Shown here one piece after another: positions 62,180 through 64,000 of a stretch of DNA of 64,000 nt (positions are counted from its first letter, which is position 1; each line of letters opens with the position of its first letter). Source of the stretch: Colwellia piezophila ATCC BAA-637 (lineage in GTDB: Bacteria > Pseudomonadota > Gammaproteobacteria > Enterobacterales > Alteromonadaceae); assembly GCF_000378625.1 (NCBI RefSeq), contig NZ_KB905165.1, positions 62,001-126,000 on the forward strand, written 5' to 3'. The position numbers and the translations under genes are program-made. The notes below the pieces were generated by a model, which did no database searches, was not told where the DNA came from, and saw only the letters and a program-made list of their open reading frames with translations.

Positions 62180-63237
62180 TTATCTCCCTTTACGTGACCA
62201 TAGGTACGAGGGCGAGTATATTGGTCGATTAACGGCGCAGACATGTTACAAAGTAAAATAGCAAAAGCAACGCCATCAGGATAACCACCGGCAGTGCGAA
62301 TTAGATAGACTAATAGCCCAGCAAGTAAACCAACGATGATACGACCTTTAGTGCTGGTCGCACCGGTAACCGGGTCTGTTAATATGAAAAATGCGCCTAG
62401 CATGGTTGCACCAGAAAACCAGTGGAACATAGTTGAAGCACTACTATCTGGACTTATGCTATAACCGATAAATGAGCAGATAAATAAACTGATTAAAAAG
62501 CTGACGGGTGTTTGCCAAGCGATGGCTTTTTTAAAGATTAGAAAAAGTCCACCCACTAAAAATCCGGCATTGATCCATTCCCAACCGAGGGCAAAGTTGT
62601 CACCGAAAATAGGATTTTCAATACTCTCTAGTACGGTTAAACCTAAACCGGTATTTGTCTTTAGCATGTCCAATGGTGTTGCCATCGTGATGCCATCGAT
62701 ACTGGTTCTTATTTGTTCAACCGAATAACCTTCAACGGTAAAGCCCGTTAATATAGTGGTTAAGGTATTGGTAAAAGTAAGGTCAACGGCAATAAGTGAC
62801 AGTGGTGGCTGCCATAGGGTCATTTGCAAAGGAAATGATACTAATAGCATTACATATCCGGCCATGGCAGGGTTAAACGGGTTATGACCTAGACCACCGT
62901 ATAATTGTTTAACGATAACAATGGCAAACATTGTACCTATTACCGATATCCACCAAGGCGCTAAGGCGGGTAAGCAGATACCAATTAATAACGCGGTCAA
63001 TAGGGCGCTGCCATCGAATAATTCATGTGAAATAGGTTTTTTACGCAAAGACAAGACAGTGAATTCACAAGCGAGTGCGGTTGCCATGGCAAGGGCAATA
63101 TGAATTAAATTTCCCCATCCAAAAAAATACCATTGCGCCAAAACACCGGGCAGGGCCGCGTAAATCACTAAACGCATTAAGTTAGGTGTTTTTGTTTGAT
63201 TATGGTTGTGAGGTGAACTTGCTATCCAAAATGCCAT
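62176..63237 (-). CDS. rsxD: Electron transport complex subunit RsxD
   Basis: 353 residues, about nine transmembrane helices. FSGATMLGAFFILTDPVTGA contains the SGAT flavinylation site. GHNPFNPAMAGYVMLLVSFP is a family mark. Reads from rsxC with a 71-bp gap. Confidence 0.95.
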   Translation of the reverse strand: MAFWIASSPHNHNQTKTPNLMRLVIYAALPGVLAQWYFFGWGNLIHIALAMATALACEFTVLSLRKKPISHELFDGSALLTALLIGICLPALAPWWISVIGTMFAIVIVKQLYGGLGHNPFNPAMAGYVMLLVSFPLQMTLWQPPLSLIAVDLTFTNTLTTILTGFTVEGYSVEQIRTSIDGITMATPLDMLKTNTGLGLTVLESIENPIFGDNFALGWEWINAGFLVGGLFLIFKKAIAWQTPVSFLISLFICSFIGYSISPDSSASTMFHWFSGATMLGAFFILTDPVTGATSTKGRIIVGLLAGLLVYLIRTAGGYPDGVAFAILLCNMSAPLIDQYTRPRTYGHVKGDK

Positions 63238-63308
63238 TATTTAAGTCGACTCGTCGGGTTATTGCGTTGAGAATTTTTATTCGAGTATTGTCTTTCGTTG
63301 ATCATAGG

Positions 63309-64000
63309 TTACACGCTGTCTTGGTCATTATGGCTAACGTTGCTGTCAATCTTGCTAGATTCTTTGTTTTTCTTTTTTGCTTTTGCCTTCGCAATTACTG
63401 CAGCAATTTGCGCTTTTTTATCTGCAGTAGGAGCAGGGGTTCTTTCATTTTTACTATCAACAATATTATCTTGTACCACTTGAGCAGGCACTTTATCACC
63501 TACAGCACTTGTTTTTTCAAGCTCTGCAGTTTCAGCGCTGACTTGTGCCGCTTTTTTCGCTAAGGCCTTACTTTTTGCTTTAGCAATGGCAGCGGCTATT
63601 TTAGCCTTTTTATCATCAGCGTTAGTCGGTTTTTCAACAGAAGTTTGTACAGACTCTGTTTTTTCTGCAGCGGAGGCTCTGGGTGGGGCTACTGAAGCTG
63701 AGGGTTTACTTGCCGCGTTAAGATTTTTGGCTTTTGCCTTGGCAATAGCGGCAGCAATTTTAGCTTTTTTATCATCAGCGTTAATCTGTTTTTCAGCCTT
63801 AGCCGGTTTTTTTTCAGGTTCTCCAGCAAGCGTTTCCTTCGCTAATACATCACTTTGAGGTGTCAAAAGGGCGGCTTCTTGCTTAAGCTTTTTCTTCGCT
63901 TTGGCTCTGGCGATAGCCGCAGCTACTGGAGACAACTGCTCGTCAACGGGCGCATCTATAGGTTCATCAACCGAACTTATGCTGCCAGTGGCGTTGTTTT
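63309..64000 (-). CDS. rsxC: Electron transport complex subunit RsxC, C-terminal part
   Basis: Only the last 230 codons are in the window; the gene runs off the right edge. This is the Ala/Lys-rich tail typical of gammaproteobacterial RsxC, with at least four repeats of the type KKAKIAAAIAKAKAK separated by Ala/Glu/Val linkers. The FMN/NADH and 4Fe-4S domains lie outside. The tail frame stays open to the window edge, so no start is called. Confidence 0.92.
   Translation of the reverse strand, partial: NNATGSISSVDEPIDAPVDEQLSPVAAAIARAKAKKKLKQEAALLTPQSDVLAKETLAGEPEKKPAKAEKQINADDKKAKIAAAIAKAKAKNLNAASKPSASVAPPRASAAEKTESVQTSVEKPTNADDKKAKIAAAIAKAKSKALAKKAAQVSAETAELEKTSAVGDKVPAQVVQDNIVDSKNERTPAPTADKKAQIAAVIAKAKAKKKNKESSKIDSNVSHNDQDSV

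Noticed and set aside
63309-63935. Stand-alone Ala/Lys-rich repeat protein
   Set aside because: The frame stays open to the window edge and lies directly before rsxD; it is the usual RsxC tail.

Overview
The window looks like the chromosome of a marine, AT-rich gammaproteobacterium of the Alteromonadales, most likely Colwellia or a close relative such as Thalassotalea. This is inferred from gene content and order (fadIJ, sixA-smrB-prmB-aroC, rsxCDGE-nth) and protein style. No rRNA or tRNA gene was seen.

Left flank, 1-17.1 kb: ordinary core genes. A MoxR/DUF58/DUF4381/VWA operon reads leftward. A fadI-fadJ fatty-acid oxidation operon carries a FadR-like palindrome and a strong terminator. Then come an M16 protease, sixA, smrB, prmB, aroC, an MFS transporter, a rhodanese and mntP. 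Two non-coding mobile elements sit between them: an IS10-type MITE at 10730-11283 with a 9-bp target duplication, and an inverted-repeat element at 14577-14859. At 17.2-18.4 kb lie two adjacent decayed GNAT genes, one split by a third small element.

Centre, about 20-54.3 kb: a large sedentary chromosomal integron. About 57 attC-like sites, mostly 90-100 bp, separate cassettes whose genes nearly all read leftward, away from attI at about 53.12 kb. The attC sites share TAACGCC and TTGTTAG ends and covarying stems. The distal end, left of about 28 kb, is eroded. Cassettes carry small membrane or secreted proteins of unknown function, two toxin-antitoxin pairs, GNAT, alpha/beta hydrolases, RidA, YggL, GrpB, an RDD protein, DUF805, a PfkB kinase, an L,D-transpeptidase, and three proteins resembling the SpoIIAA/STAS fold. 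Nine cassettes have no gene; six full-length ones and one short one form related families. The integrase gene lies beyond attI, reads away from the array and has a perfect LexA box, but it appears dead: the catalytic tyrosine codon is frameshifted and the usual start codon is ATA. One attC holds a remnant of an IS110/IS1111-type transposase gene.

Right flank, 54.4-64 kb: core genes again. These are a DUF885 lipoprotein, a GNAT, an M28 peptidase with yaeQ, gloA, nth and the Rnf/Rsx electron-transport genes rsxE, rsxG, rsxD and part of rsxC, all but the GNAT leftward.

The strongest observations are the doubly damaged but SOS-boxed integrase, the recurrent gene-less cassette family, the IS remnant inside an attC, the 26-bp collapsed attC, and the nonsense mutation in a cupin cassette. 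All family calls are from reading the sequence; no database search was run.
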